Positions 45,919-58,230 are shown, numbered from the stretch's first letter. The stretch: 64,000 bases of DNA from Voacanga thouarsii (GCA_026120185.1 JANUWF010001481.1:2175001-2239000); one strand, 5' to 3'. Program-made: numbers and translations. Notes: generated from the sequence alone by a model not told the origin.

Positions 45919-47304
45919 TGATGTGTTTGAATTTGGGTATAAAAAATCATATAAAAATAAGCACATTCCCAGTCAAGTTTAAATTTAAACATTAACCCCA
46001 AATAACACATAGCAAGGGGTTTAAAACGAGTATCAATCCTCAAGGAACAAGTATGTCTTAATCACTTTTCTTTCATTGCTTAACCGACTTAATAAAGTGA
46101 AAAAGAATAAAAAGAAAAATAAAATAAAATAAAAGAATATATACATGTCAAGGATGGAGAATTATATAACTCAAACCATTATTCTGACACATATGACTTT
46201 AAAGTACTCAATCATTATTATAACTAATCATTCTCTTGGCATCATGAAGGATTAAGATAGATTCACTTCTTTTCCAATCCATAAAATCACTATCTTCTAG
46301 ACAAATTAGCATCACATATCCTGTCTCAACTAATTCACCCAAAAGATGCATTAAACACAATCCTTGATTAAATCCCCATATCCTGACAAATTTAAAACAG
46401 GAAATCAACTAATGAATCCATATCCTTGCGGACATGAATTAGCCTTCAATTACCCAGTTCATAGCAATTAACCCCTTTTCCAAGTAAGTTAATAGAAAAC
46501 AAATATGAAATTAATGAATTGAGACCACCATCAACCCTTTTTTCAAGCAAGTTAATAGAAAGAAACAACAAATTAATCTCGTAATCAGCATAAGTAATTA
46601 AATACCAAGAACAACAATCAATTAATCAAGAGATTAAAGTAACTCTAAAAATCTTGAATACCAAAAATAATGTCAAATTATAACAAAACAATTAATACAT
46701 CATTGTTCAAGAAAAGAAAACAAAGTTAAAAGAAAGCACTCATAGACAAGCCTCATTTTTTCTTTCTTCGTAAACTCTCTTGCACAATCCTCCTTGATTT
46801 GATGAATTCCTCCTTGATTTTGAATGATTTTATATTTTCATCCGTGAATTCCTCCCCATGACTTGTGTTTTTCCCTCTATTTATAGGTTTTAGAAGTCCT
46901 AAATTCGTCCTTCTAGGGTTTCTGGCCGAATAGAAGTAGGAAAATACTAAAACTCTACAAATTGTCAAAAAATGTGCATGAAAATCGAGGCACCTCCTCA
47001 GCCCTAGTGCATAGCAGCGCCGCCTGTCCTGCCTAGGGCCAGTGCCAGTTGTGTTCTACCTTTCTACCCATTTGTCGATTTTTCTTGTTTTTTATGCCAA
47101 GTCTTCTAGATTGCAGTCGGCACTGGCTCTGGGCTCCTAACCGGTGCTGGCTCTATTCTGTTCCTAAAACCTAAAATAATACACAAAATACCTTTCCAAG
47201 GGTAAAATCTCAAATATAAAGAAATATGATCAGTTATTGCACAAAATGTATCACAAAATGGCCTCAAATAACTAGAAAATATATGACTAATTTAAGCCCT
47301 ATCA
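45919..47304 (-). repeat. 5' LTR of Athila-1
   Basis: Plus-strand sense TGATGTG..CCCTATCA with intact TG/CA ends. Compared with its partner it has a ~30-bp loss near 46010 and a ~35-bp segment near 46980-47030 that the partner lacks, so the similar lengths are coincidental. Confidence 0.92.
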
Positions 47305-47889
47305 TGGACCGTGGACTACGTTAGAAGGCTACCAAAAACATTATTAGATGTTTATTCTCATGTCTACTCAATAGGAAAGCGATAGAGATTAGGAAGGGAA
47401 GCTTGGAGACCAAAGGAAATTAGGCAGAGAAGAACCGACACTGGTCGTGAAGGGAAAACTGGCACCGACTATTTTTTAAAGAAATGACAGGTTGGTAGAG
47501 ATGAACTCGTGCCAGGTCAAAGAGGCAAGGCTGGCACCGGCCCTCAACTAGAAACCTTGGTTTCAAGTAAAGCAGGTAACCTGACACTGGATTTAAGGTA
47601 TAACCAGCACTATTTTAAGCCGTGGACTACTCCGAGCTGTTTAATTTTTGATGAAATTGAAGCTAATTTACACATTTTGAACCCAACACTTGTGTATTTT
47701 AAGGGGTGTTTAAATAGAGACATTCTATTACCTTTTGGACAACTTTTGAGGATTGTAAATACTATATCTCTCTACAGGTTAGGGCTACGGAGGTAACTCC
47801 TTGTTCTATCTTTATCCAAGACCAATTAAGAGATTAGTCCTACCTTGGTGAGTCTCTAAAACTTTTTGAATAATTTAATAAATCAACTA
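47305..47889 (+). repeat. Split CRM-like LTR, piece 2
   Basis: Continues from 40858 after the duplicated TGGAC. Matches the reverse complement of about 60830-60240 (for example AAGGGGTGTTTAAATAGAGACATTC with TATA-like TTTAAATAG near 47705). Ends at the Athila-2 insertion point (..AATCAACTA). Confidence 0.85.
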
Positions 47890-49309
47890 TGATAGCGGCA
47901 AAATTCATCTATATATTCCTAGTTATGTGAGGGTGTTTTGTGATACATTTGTTGTAATAATTAGGCATATTCCTTCATATTTGATATTTTACCCTTGAAA
48001 AGGCATTTTGAGATTTTATTATAGAAAATGATGAAAGTACATCAAAATCGTCGCCGTCCGAGCACGGGCCGGAGCCGGCCTCAATTTGGAAAACAGGAGA
48101 ATTTTTAGTCAGAAAAACAGTGCACACTGGGTTGATCAGAGCACGGGTGCGCTAGCTGTGACCCTCCAAGCCAGCGCCGGCTGCACTTTGTGCAATGTCG
48201 GTGACCTTTCTAATTTTTTCACGGATTTGATAATTTCTAAGAGCTTTGGTATTTTCCAATCTCTACTCGACACATAACTCTTAAGAGATGAATTTTAGCA
48301 TCTCGGAAGCTTATTTAAACAAGAAAAACACAAGACAAGAGTGTGAATTTAAGGATCAAATTAGCAAATCAGTCATTGAAGGAGAAATTCATCAAATCAA
48401 GAAACATTGTTTAAGAGAGTCTTTAAGGGAGAAGAAGGAAGCTTGTCTATGAGTTCTTTCTTTGACCTTAGATTTCTTTTTTCTAGAATAATGATGTACT
48501 TAATATTTTTATTGTAATTTGACAAGAATTTGGGATTCATGATTTTTGTATTAATTTAGTTATTTGATTAATTTTCTATCATTCTTGGTGTTTGATTACT
48601 TGTGATTATAGAAGAATTGATGAAGTTATATTTGCTTCTAATTGACTTGGGAAACGATGTTAGGATGGATTTAATTTTAAATTTTCATAATTTTTATTTC
48701 TTAACGGACTTGGAAAATGAAGTTGAGACCAAAGAACCTAAGTAATCAAAGAGTAGTTAATTTTGTCTAGAGTATATGGTTGTTGACTAATTTCATGTTT
48801 ATGAGAAATTGTGTTTAATGCATCTTTTGGTTATGTTGGTTTGATTAGGAAATATGCTAATTTAATCAAGAGATAGCGATTCCATGAATTAGGAAAGAAG
48901 TGGAGTCTATATAAGTGAATTCATGACTTGGGAAACGATTGAACTTTACTTTATGTTTCTTCATGATGCCAAGATGATAATGAATTGAGATAGTTGCTAA
49001 ATGGTTCATTGCTATGTTTTCTAGAATTGTTGTCTAAATTGCATATTCTTACATCCTTGTGTTGTATATATTTCGTTATTTTTCTTTATATTATCTTATC
49101 ACTTTGTTTGGTCAGTTAAACAATGAATGAAAAGTGATTAGTGTGTACTTATTCCTTTGAGGATCGATACTCATTAATTCCCTGTGTTATGCTTGCGATG
49201 AGTATACTTGCTCATATATATATATTTTGGAATTAATGTTTCAATTAAAACTTAAGTAATGGATGGATTTAAATTTGATGATCTTTATACACTCAAAATT
49301 TACACATCA
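47890..49309 (+). repeat. 5' LTR of Athila-2, about 1.42 kb
   Basis: Starts TGATAGCGGC and ends ACACATCA five bases before the primer site. Contains a GC-rich island at about 48045-48080 (CGTCGCCGTCCGAGCACGGG). Confidence 0.85.
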
Positions 49310-49314
49310 AGTTT

Positions 49315-49332
49315 TGGCGCCGTTACCGACGA
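49315..49332 (+). other. Primer-binding site of Athila-2 (tRNA-Asp type)
   Basis: TGGCGCCGTTACCGACGA shares its first ten bases with the Athila tRNA-Asp site. Confidence 0.85.
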
Positions 49333-49571
49333 ACAATATCATGAAAGCGTGGATTTTTTTTTTTAATTTAACCATGTTTATATATTTATATGTGAATATG
49401 TGAATATGTTCTTTGTATGAATAGGTTCTATAAATTATTATCGTGTATACTTGTAATTTAATGTCCCTACATGTTGTAATGTTTCTAACTTAACTTGTAC
49501 AATATGTTCTTTAACTAACTTGATTTAGTATTGTATTATATGACCCTAACCACTTATTTTATGTAGATAAG

Positions 49572-50190
49572 ATGGCCAATTGAAACATGGAAAAATATAA
49601 CAACATGCCTCAAGGGATGACATCTCGATCATCTGACTATGCTACCTTAGAGAGGGGATTAGGAAAATTTGCCACCCCTTTAACTAAACATTTTCATAAG
49701 ATAGATACGACACTGGCAAAATTTGAGGACATAATTAGAAATACGGAAAGGTAATTTTGGTTTTTAATGGATCTAGTGATAAAATCACCATTAGGGGGTG
49801 GAAACACAACATTATTCAACTGCCACTACATTACAAAATTGTAAGGAGCTACCCAATCCTAGCACAGAGCTGGTACCGTTTGAAGAAGATGGGTCGGAAC
49901 CAACCCCTCTGGATGAAACTTTTTGAAAAACAAACTACAAAGCCAGATTTTAAGTCACAGTTACCTTACCCCACTCGCACACACAAAGCAAGAAAAGATG
50001 CACAATTTGACAAGTTTTAAGAAATATTCAAACAACTACACATAAAAATTCCACTCACTGAGGCTTTAATACGGATGCCTATATATGCAAAGTTCCTCAA
50101 GAGCATGCTTGTTAACAAAAAGAGGTTGGAGGAATTATCCACAGTGGTTTTAAATGAAGAATGCTCAGCTATCTTGCAGAACTAACGGAC
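49572..50190 (+). pseudogene. gag: gag of Athila-2, shortened
   Basis: A plausible ATG at 49572 is followed by a stop after three codons. LTKHFHKIDTTLAKFEDI then marks an N-terminal segment, and a C-terminal segment follows in other frames (KFLKSMLVNKKRLEELSTVVLNEECSAILQN, about 50092-50184). Only ~620 bp separate the start from the protease, which looks too short for an Athila Gag, so most of the capsid region is probably deleted near 49760-49900. Confidence 0.65.
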
Positions 50191-50957
50191 TTTATCACGA
50201 AAAGAAAGTGATCCAGGGAGTTTTTCTATTCCTTGTCTTGTTATGTCTCTTACATTTTGTAATGCATTAGCAGACTTAGGTGCTAGCATTAATCTTTTAC
50301 CATATAAAACTTTCAAAAAAAACTAGGCCTAGGTGAACCTAAGCCCACTATGATGAGTATTTAACTTGCCGATAGATCTATCAAATTTTCTAGGGGAATA
50401 GTGGAAGATGTATTGGTTAAAGTGGATAGATTTATATTTCCTGTGGATTTTGTTATTCTTGATATAGATGAAGATTTTAAAGTTCCTTTAATCCTAGGTC
50501 GACCTTTCCTGGCTACTGTGAAAGCATTAATAGATGCTCATGGGGAAAATTGACACTTAGAATTAGGGATGAGGAAGTCATTATCAAAATTCATAAAAGC
50601 ATGCAACACCCTATTTCTTATGATGAGTCTTGTTTAAAGATTGATATTCTTGATGAACCTATCTTTGATTTTATGCAGGAGTCATTTATCAAATGCTATA
50701 TGGAACAATCCATTGTATATTTAGAGGATTCAAACGAGGGCCATAAGTTGGGAAAATTTAAGGAAATTGAAAAAAATAGTTTGGGAAGGATGAGGTTATC
50801 CATTGAGGAACTATCGAAATTGGACTTAAAAGATCTCTCCGAGCACTTGAAATATGCATTTTTAGGTAATGGAGAGAAATTTCCAGTGATTATAGTAAAA
50901 GACCTTACTTGTGATCAAAAGATCAAATTGGTGAGCCTATTAGAAAAATATAAATGA
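50191..50957 (+). pseudogene. Protease and inter-domain region of Athila-2
   Basis: ALADLGASINLLP (about 50266-50304) is the Athila-type protease site, with D-L-G in place of D-S-G, normal for this group. The frame breaks at about 50318 and the [14 protein letters not shown] block lies at about 50492-50535 in another frame. An open stretch (50550-50957) then links to reverse transcriptase and ends in TGA where Trp is typical. Confidence 0.8.
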
Positions 50958-51788
50958 GTCATTCCATGAAAAAGCATGAACATTAAGGGAATTAACCCTT
51001 CCTTTTGTACTCATAAAATTTTGTTAGAAGAAGGGGCTAAACCAGTAGTGCAACCCCAATGTAGGTTGAAATCAAATATGTGGTAAAAAAATGAGGTGAT
51101 TAAACTCTTAGATTTTGACATCATTTACCCTATTTCTGATTGTATTTGGGTAAGTCCAACATAAGTGGTATGAAAGAAGGGAGGAATGACTGTGAGCTCA
51201 AATGAAAAAAATGAGTTGATCCCAATGAGATTGGTAACCAGTTGGAGGGTTTGCATTGATTATATGAAATTAAATGAGACAACTAGGAAGGACCATTTTC
51301 CTCTCCCTTTCATTGACCAAATGTTAAAAAGGTTAGCAAGACATGAGTTTTATTATTTTTTATATGATTTTTTTGGATACTTTCAAATTCCCATAGCATA
51401 GGAGGATCAAGAGAAGACCACATTCATATGCCCTTTTGGTACTTTTTCATAACGACGTATGTCTTTTGGTCTTTGCAATGGTCCCGAAACTTTTCAAATG
51501 TGCATGATGGCTATTTTCAAAGGATTTGTAGCAGATATAATGGAGGTATTTATGGATTATTTTTCTATTTTTGATGATTCTTTTAACTTGTGTTTGGCCA
51601 ATTTGGAAAAGGTGCTTCAAAGGTGTGAAGAGACCAACCTCATGCTTAATTGGAAAAAATGCCACTTCATGGTGCAAGAATGTATAGTATTGGGACACAA
51701 AATTTCTAGAAATAGTATTGAGGTTGATAGAGCTAAGATTGAGGCAATTGAGAAACTGTCTCCTCCCACTTCCGTGAAGGCGATTTGA
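50958..51788 (+). pseudogene. Reverse transcriptase of Athila-2
   Basis: NIKGINPSFCTHKI, WRVCIDYMKLNETTRKDHFPLPFIDQML and MSFGLCNGPETFQMCMMAIF are typical gypsy blocks. The catalytic box reads FMDY (51549-51560), so the second Asp is Tyr. Stops lie at 50967, 51084, 51162 or nearby, 51171, 51399, 51450 and 51786, yet the reading frame itself never shifts. Confidence 0.88.
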
Positions 51789-52440
51789 AGCCTTCTTGGT
51801 CATGCCGTTTTCTATAGGAGGTTCATCTTAGATTTTTCAAAATTTTCTAAACCTCTTACCTCTTTACTTGAGAAAGATGCTATTTTTTATTTTGATGAAA
51901 AATGTCTCAATGCTTTCAATGTGCTTAAAAAGAAATTGATCAATTCTCCTATTTTAATAGCACCGGATTGGTCTTTGCCTTTTGAAATAATGTGCGATGC
52001 AAGTGATTATGCAGTAGGCGCGGTGTTTGGACGAAGGAGAACTAAGCATTTTCAACTAATTTACTATGCAAGCAAAACTCTTATAGCGACACAAGAGAAT
52101 TATACCACAACAAAGAAAGAGTTGCTTGCAATAATGTTTGCTTTTGATAAATTTCATTCTTATGTTATTTTGTCCAAAGTCATTGTGTATACGGATCATT
52201 CTACCCTCAAGTACCTACTAACCAAGTATGATTCTAAACCAAGATTGATAATATGGGTTTTATTATTGCAGGAATTTGACTTAGAGATTAGGGCTAAAAA
52301 GGATGTGGAAAATTTGGTTGCGGATCACTTATCTAGGTTGAAAAATCCCAACCTAAAGCCTTTGGCCGAAGAAGACATCAAAGATACCTTTCCAGATAAA
52401 CAACTTCTACTTGTTGCTGGTGAAAATTTTCAAATACCTT
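51789..52440 (+). pseudogene. RNase H of Athila-2
   Basis: [17 protein letters not shown] links to RNase [13 protein letters not shown] (first Asp, about 51990-52025), [17 protein letters not shown] (Glu), [12 protein letters not shown] (Asp) and [10 protein letters not shown]. All catalytic residues I can place are intact, and the segment from 51921 is open, making this the best preserved enzyme domain in the window. Confidence 0.88.
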
Positions 52441-53753
52441 GTTATGCAGAATTTGCTAATTACTTAGTTATAGGAATTATTCTAGAAGATTTCACTGTGC
52501 AACAAAAGAAGAAATTCCTCTTTAAGGTAGAGCATTACTTTTGGGAAGATCTCTACTTGTTTTGGTATTGTGCGGATGAAATCATTCGACGATGTGTGGA
52601 TTCTGTGGAAAGTGCAAACATCTTAAAACATTATCATAAAGGACCTGCGGGAGGCCACTACCAAGCTATTAACACCGCAACAAATGTGCTTGAGTCCAGA
52701 TTTTATTGGCCGACACTCTTCAAACATTCTCACAGGTTTGTTAAAAATTGTGATAGGTGCCAACATACAGGAAACATTTTTAAATCCAATGAGCTACCAT
52801 TGCATAATTTTCAAGTCTGTGAAAATATTTGATTGTTGGGGATTGATTTTATGCACCCTTTTCCTAATTCTTTGGGTAACAAATGCATCTTGGTCACGGT
52901 TGAGTATGTATCTAAGTGGGTCGAGGCATAAGCCTTGCCTATTAATGATTCTTGGGTTGTGGTTAAACTCCTTCGAAAACTTTTCACCTGATTTGGCATA
53001 CCTAAGGTACTCATTAGTGATAGGAGCACACATCTTCATAATATCCAATTGGATAAAGTTCTCAAATATTTAAGGGTTACTCATAAGTTTGCTACTTCTT
53101 ATCACCCCCAAACAAGTGGCCGAGTTGAGGTCGTAAATAGAGAATTGAAAAGAATTTTGGAAAATGTGGTAAATCATACAAGGAAGGATTGGAGTTTGAA
53201 ATTGGCTAAGACTCTTTGGGCTTATAGAACTACTTTCAAAACTCCTATTGGTACAACTCCCTATAGCTTAGTGTATGAGACGTCATGCCATCTACCGGTA
53301 GAAGTTGAACATAGGGTACATTGGGTAATTAAGCTTGTCAATTTTGATCTTCAACTTGTAGGTAAACGGAGATTGCTTCAAGTCAATGAATTGCATGAGT
53401 GGCATAATGATGCTTACTACAACTCTCGACTTTACAAAGATAAGATAAAATGGTGGCATGACAAAAATATTTATTCTCCTCAAAAGTTCAAAGAAGGGGA
53501 CAAGTTGTTATTATTTAACTCTAGACTTAGACTCTTTCCGAGTAAGTTAAAATCTAGATGGTCGGGGCCATATGAGATATATTGCGTATGTCCGTTTGGA
53601 GTTATTGAAGTGTCTCACCCAACTAATAGGATCTTTAAGGTTAATGGATATCAAGTGAAACCATATTTGGGTGAAGAACTTAGAACTTTAGAGCATCTCA
53701 ATGTCACCCTCTATGATTATGATTTTCCATTGGTCGTCTTTCCTTTAATTTGA
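52441..53753 (+). pseudogene. Integrase of Athila-2
   Basis: Zinc region with [20 protein letters not shown] and CDRCQHTGN (HHCC kept). Core: first Asp in GIDFMHPFP, second in ISDRSTH, Glu in SGRVEVVNRE, all present. TGA 52830-52832 (Trp in relatives), TAA 52929-52931 and TGA 52989-52991 interrupt it. LLFNSRLRLFPSKLKSRWSGPY and the GYQVKPYLGEE tail (to 53753) are open. Confidence 0.9.
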
Positions 53754-54600
53754 TTTTCTTGTTCTTTTTCTAGATTTATGCTTCTATTTTTATTTCTTTG
53801 GTTTTCTTTTAGGTACAATTTCCCTTCTGCCTCCTTGCGATGAATTTAACTATGTTGAAGTTTAAGTGCAATGTAAGTATTTTATTTTCTCTATTCTTCC
53901 TCTTTAATTATTTTTGGTCCCTTGGCTTTGCTTGCATTATTATATTTTTTGTCATTGAGGACAATGTCCAGTTTAAGTATGGAGGAGAGTTTAGTTTTGA
54001 AAGCATTTTTCATATCTATCCACATTCATATCTCTATTTGCTGAGAAAATTTAAAAAATTTCAATTTTTTGTGGTTGCAATGCCTTAGCACGGTTGTGAT
54101 TATATTTCTTCTTTAGATATGAGATGTGTCATTCATTTAGCGGATTTTTATTGACATTAAAATGGTTTATTGGATATGATGTGTTAAGACTTGAGAAATT
54201 GGGTTAATCTTATTTATGCATTGGTATTTGAGTATTATTTGAGTCATCTATTTTAAATATGGATAATGTTGTTGGCTAATTCTTGTATTATGGGATTGAA
54301 TGTTGCTTGACTTTGAGTTATGATGAGGGATGAGAAAATATTGTGGAGAAATTGTTCAAGATTGTTGTTATTGAGAAAAAAAATGAGTTGATTGTGATAG
54401 ATGATAAAAAAAATTATTTTTACTTGATTATAGGGGGTCAATACGAATAGTGAAGAGAAATTCACTTTCTTGAGGCTATGAATTCCCAAAACCAAAAGAG
54501 AGGCGAAACGTTGAAAAAAATGATGATGATGATTACTATAAAGGGGCCAATACGGTATGTGAAGAGAAATTCATGCGCTTGAGACTATCAATTCCCTAAG
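53754..54600 (+). other. 3' spacer of Athila-2 with a duplicated motif
   Basis: CATTGAGGACAATGTCCAGTTTAAGTATGGAGGAG (two parts, 53953-53990) is the same polypurine-like motif as in Athila-1. 54432-54487 and 54542-54597 are imperfect ~56-bp repeats (CAATACG..GTGAAGAGAAATTCA..AATTCCC). No gene is recognised; an open frame at 53840-54088 is Phe-rich with no motif. Confidence 0.65.
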
Positions 54601-54952
54601 TCAACTTAGGTCTTAGTTGTTTTAGTGCTTTTTTGTTCTTGTTGTTTAATTTGTTGAGTGTCTACACTTCATATCCCTCTTGTTCTTAATTTTTCTTGTT
54701 AAACCTTGGGTATTTAGGCATTGTGTGGTAGATTTTTGTTACTAAATTTGGAGTTCTAGTGGCTAGGTTCCACTAAGGTTCTTGATTTGTGACTAAAGGT
54801 GTTAATTTATAGTTCCATTTTGTGTTCTATAATTCTATCTTCTCATACGTTTCTCTTTTTTATTTTTGTTTGTCCTTGTTCTTGTTATTTGACTTCACAC
54901 ACCAAGAGTTCCACACAAATGGCAAAAAGAGACCCTACTAAGGATCATATCA
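54601..54952 (+). repeat. Split CRM-like LTR, piece 3 (3' end)
   Basis: Matches the reverse complement of 59891-60240 and ends GGATCATATCA. It is followed by AGT and then, unexpectedly, the reverse complement of the CRM-like pol 3' end. Confidence 0.88.
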
Positions 54953-56215
54953 AGTATTATTCCCCCTTCTTGAAGTTGATTCATTCTCAAATCATCACTT
55001 ACATCATAAGGAGAAAGGTCACTTACATTAAAAGTGGCACTCATATTACACTCATCAAGATGGTCTATCCTGTATGTGTTGTCGTCGTATTGCTCCAATA
55101 CTTGGAATGGTCCATCTTCTCATGGGTCAAGCTTTGTCTTACTAAGTATGGGGAACCTTTTCTTGATCAAGTGTATCCATACCCAATCACTCGGTTCGAA
55201 GATCACTTTCCTTCTTCTCTTGTTTTGTTTGAAAGCGATATCCTCATTACATTTCTCTATAATAGCCTCGACCTTTTCATGCAATGATTTAACCATTTCT
55301 GCCTTTCGCTTACCATCAAGGTTTAAACTCTTATCTATAGGCAAAGGAATCAAGTCCAAGGGGGTAAGTGGATTGAAACCATAGACAACTTGAAATGGAA
55401 AAAGGGAAATAGTAGAATAAATAGTGTGATTATATGCAATCTCTATATAAGGAAAGTACTCCTCCCAATTCTTCAAAATTTTCTTAACAGTGGCTCTCAA
55501 GAGTTACAAAAGCTTTATATTCACCACCTCCATTTAGCCATCCATTTGGGGATAACAAGCTATAGAAAATAACAAGTTAGTTTCCAGTTTTGCCAATAGA
55601 ATCTTCCAAAAATAACTAAAGAATTTTGCATCTCTGTCGAACATAATGCTTTGGAGAATTCGATGTAATCTTACCACCTCCTTGAAAAATAAGCCTTTAA
55701 TACAAGTAGCATCATTAGTTTTACTACAAGCAATAAAATATGCCATTTTTAAAAACCTGTCCACAACCACAAATATAGAATCCTTTCCTCTTTTAGACCT
55801 AGGCAACCCTACTATAAAATCCATAGATATATCAAGCCAAGATGCACTAGAGGTAGGCAAATGTATGTATAAGCCTCAGGAAAGTAATTTAGATTTAGCT
55901 CTCCTACAAGTAAGATATAGGTCATAATTCCTCTCAACATCTCTTTTCATCTTAGGCCAATAAAAATATTTTTGAAGAATGCTCAAAGTTTTTGTAACCC
56001 CAAAATGTCCAATCAACCCTCCACCATGGACTTTCTTCACTAACAACTCCCTCACCGACCTTTTAGGTATGTATAGCTTCCTTTCTTGAAATAAGTAACC
56101 ATCATACTTGTAAAAATTATCAAGACTCCCTCTCTCACAAGCAAGATAGATTTCACTCAACACCTCATCATTTTCATACAATTCTTTAAGAAATTCATAA
56201 CCAAGCTATTTAGCA
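54953..56215 (-). pseudogene. Integrase of the CRM-like element
   Basis: Zinc region: HGGGLIGHFGVTKTL with the Cys pair reduced to one Cys (DLYLTCRRAKS). Core: [18 protein letters not shown] (first Asp), [11 protein letters not shown] (second Asp), then CYPQMDG followed by a stop and EVVN (Glu kept). The tail (55500-54953) has YNHTIYSTISLFPFQVVYGF, FEPSDWVWIHL, MSATFNVSDLSPYD and ends in QEGG, which is also the polypurine tract. Frame 56181 to 54895 never shifts; only stops break it. Confidence 0.88.
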
Positions 56216-57381
56216 TCAAAGGAGTTTAGAAGTGAATACCTTCATGACAAAGCATCCTCTACCACATTCTCTTTACCTTTCTTGTATTTTATAACATAGG
56301 AAAATGCTCCCAAAAATTCCATCCACTTGGCATGCCTCTTGTTGAGTTTTTGTTCTCTTTTGGGGTGCTTTAAAGACTCATGATTAGTGTAGATAACGAA
56401 CTCCCTAGGAAAAAGATAATGTTACTAATAGAATAAGGTCCTCACTAGAGCATATAATTCCTTGTCATAGGTTGAGTAGTTCAAAGTGGCTCCAGATAAC
56501 TTCTCACTAAAGTAGGCTATAGGTTTTTGGTTTTGTGCCAGGACGACTCCTATACTCTTCCCACTTACATCATACTCCATTTCAAAAGTTTTATCAAAGT
56601 TCGGTAGTGAAAGGAGTGGAGCTTGGCTCAATTTTTCTTTCAAGGTACTAAAGATTTTCTCTTGTGATTCTTCCCACTTAAACCCAATCGTCTTCTTTAC
56701 TACCTCTGTTAATGGGCGGCTATTGTGCTAAAGTTCATAATGAACCTCCTATAGAAACTTGCCAACCCATCGAAACTCTTAACATCAGTCGCGATTTTTT
56801 GGGTAGGCCACTCTTGAATTGCCTTAACTTTCTCCTCATCAACTTCTATGCCTTTAGAACTCACCACAAAACCAAGAAATGTGACTTTCTCCATGCAAAA
56901 TGAGCATTTATCAATGTTAGCATACAATATTTCCTTTATAAGAGCAACAAGAATGCATATGAGATGATTTAAATATTCCTCTTGCAACTTGCTATAAATA
57001 AGAATATCATCAAAATATACCACAACAAATTTTTTAAAGAATTCTCTCAAGACATGATGCATTAATATCATGAAAGTGCTAGGTGCATTTGATAGAACCA
57101 AAGACATCACAAGCCACTGATATAATCCCTGTTTTGTTTTAAAAGAAAATTTTCATTCATTACCCTTCCTAATCCTAATTTAATGATAAGCGAATTTCAA
57201 GTTAATTTTTGAGAAAACACATGCTCCATGCAACTCATCCAACAAATCTTCAAGACGAGAAATTAGGTACCGATATTTTACCGTAATGTTATTAATTGCA
57301 CAATAATCAACACACATCCTCCACATTCCATCCTTCTTGGGCACTAGGAGAATGGGAACCGCACTAGACTTAGACTTTCTC
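56216..57381 (-). pseudogene. Reverse transcriptase and RNase H of the CRM-like element
   Basis: Reverse transcriptase: VDYCAINNITVKYRYLISRL-type start (about 57320-57260), [23 protein letters not shown] with the YFDD pair intact (57017-57006), and [17 protein letters not shown]. RNase [17 protein letters not shown], where the usual Asp-Ala-Ser is Asp-Val-Ser, and [14 protein letters not shown] with the Glu kept. Stops lie between the two and near 56415. A frame change separates them at about 56700. Confidence 0.88.
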
Positions 57382-58230
57382 TCACTTGGCCCTTCTTGAG
57401 TAGCTCTTCAACTTGCTTTTACAACTCCTTGGCCTTCTTTGAGTTGCATCTATATGCCAGTCAATTTGGAATGACGACTTCGGGCAAGAAGTCGATTTGG
57501 TGCTTGATCCTCCAATTGCTGGCAATCTTTCAGACACTTTTTTTAGGAACACATCTTGAAATTCTTCAATAATTCCTACAATATCATGAGGCAAGGCAAA
57601 AATAGACTCATTAGTTGTTACATAAACACCCTTGCAATAGAGTAGTAACACTGGCTCGTTTACTTCTATAGCTTTTGTGACTTTACTACCCTTAGCAAAG
57701 AAGTTCATTCTTTTCTTATCTTCCCACTCTTGTTTTTGCCCTCTTTTTTCTTTTGTACTTTCTTTTCTTTCACTTACACTCTTTTCTTTTATACACTCAT
57801 TTTTTTCATCGACTCTTGTTTCTTTTTCCCTTTTACCTCTCTCACTTGAATGCTCTATTTCTTTTCTCTCTCCTTTATTATTCTTTGATCCAAACTCACT
57901 TTATTATGACTTATAGGTAAGAGAACATATTTCTTTCCTTTCTTGCTCATGTTATAGGTGTTCTTTTTCTCATTGTGTACCACACCCCTATTGTATTGCC
58001 ATGGCCTCCCAAGAAGTAGGTGACCGACTTACATAGGGACTACATCACATAACACCTCATCTTTATAGGTTCCCATATAAAAAAGAATCATGGCTTGCTT
58101 ATTCACTTTCATCTCCCCACTATCATTAAGCCATTGTAGTTTGTAGGTACAAGGATGCTTCATGGTATCTAATTTCATTTCATCCGCTAGAGTTGCGCCA
58201 ATTGCATATATACAACTCCCACTATCCACT
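57382..58230 (-). pseudogene. Protease and linker of the CRM-like element
   Basis: VDSGSCIYAIGATLA (58230-58187) is the protease site with Asp-Ser-Gly. LQWLNDSGEMKVNKQAM and YKDEVLCDVVPM follow (to 58029). The linker to reverse transcriptase (57708-57382) reads EEFQDVFLKKVSERLPAI, then shifts frame. Between 58029 and 57708 the sequence is Lys/Glu-rich with stops. Confidence 0.8.

Larger units (their letters stand above)
40859..47304 (-). mobile_element. Athila-1: minus-strand Athila-type gypsy element, internally deleted
   Basis: Two ~1.39-kb LTRs in direct orientation, flanked by a perfect 5-bp duplication TGGAC (40854-40858 and 47305-47309). A tRNA-Asp-type primer site and a polypurine tract mark the internal ends. 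The 3.7-kb interior holds a long open coiled-coil frame and an integrase remnant; protease, reverse transcriptase, RNase H and the first part of integrase are absent. It is inserted in the CRM-like LTR, whose sequence is continuous from 40858 to 47310 once the element is removed. Confidence 0.92.
47890..54600 (+). mobile_element. Athila-2: plus-strand Athila-type gypsy element lacking its 3' LTR
   Basis: 5' LTR, tRNA-Asp-type primer site, short gag, protease, reverse transcriptase, RNase H, integrase (gypsy order) and an Athila-type 3' spacer. The spacer runs straight into the resumed CRM-like LTR, so the 3' LTR and the target duplication are deleted. LTR similarity to Athila-1 is clear at the start (TGATAG..CTAGTTAT..GTGATA), but they are different subfamilies. 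Confidence 0.9.

Noticed and set aside
54799..55287. 162-codon plus-strand open frame with hydrophobic N-terminus
   Set aside because: It overlaps the minus-strand integrase tail and the CRM-like LTR end; it is antisense to recognised pol.
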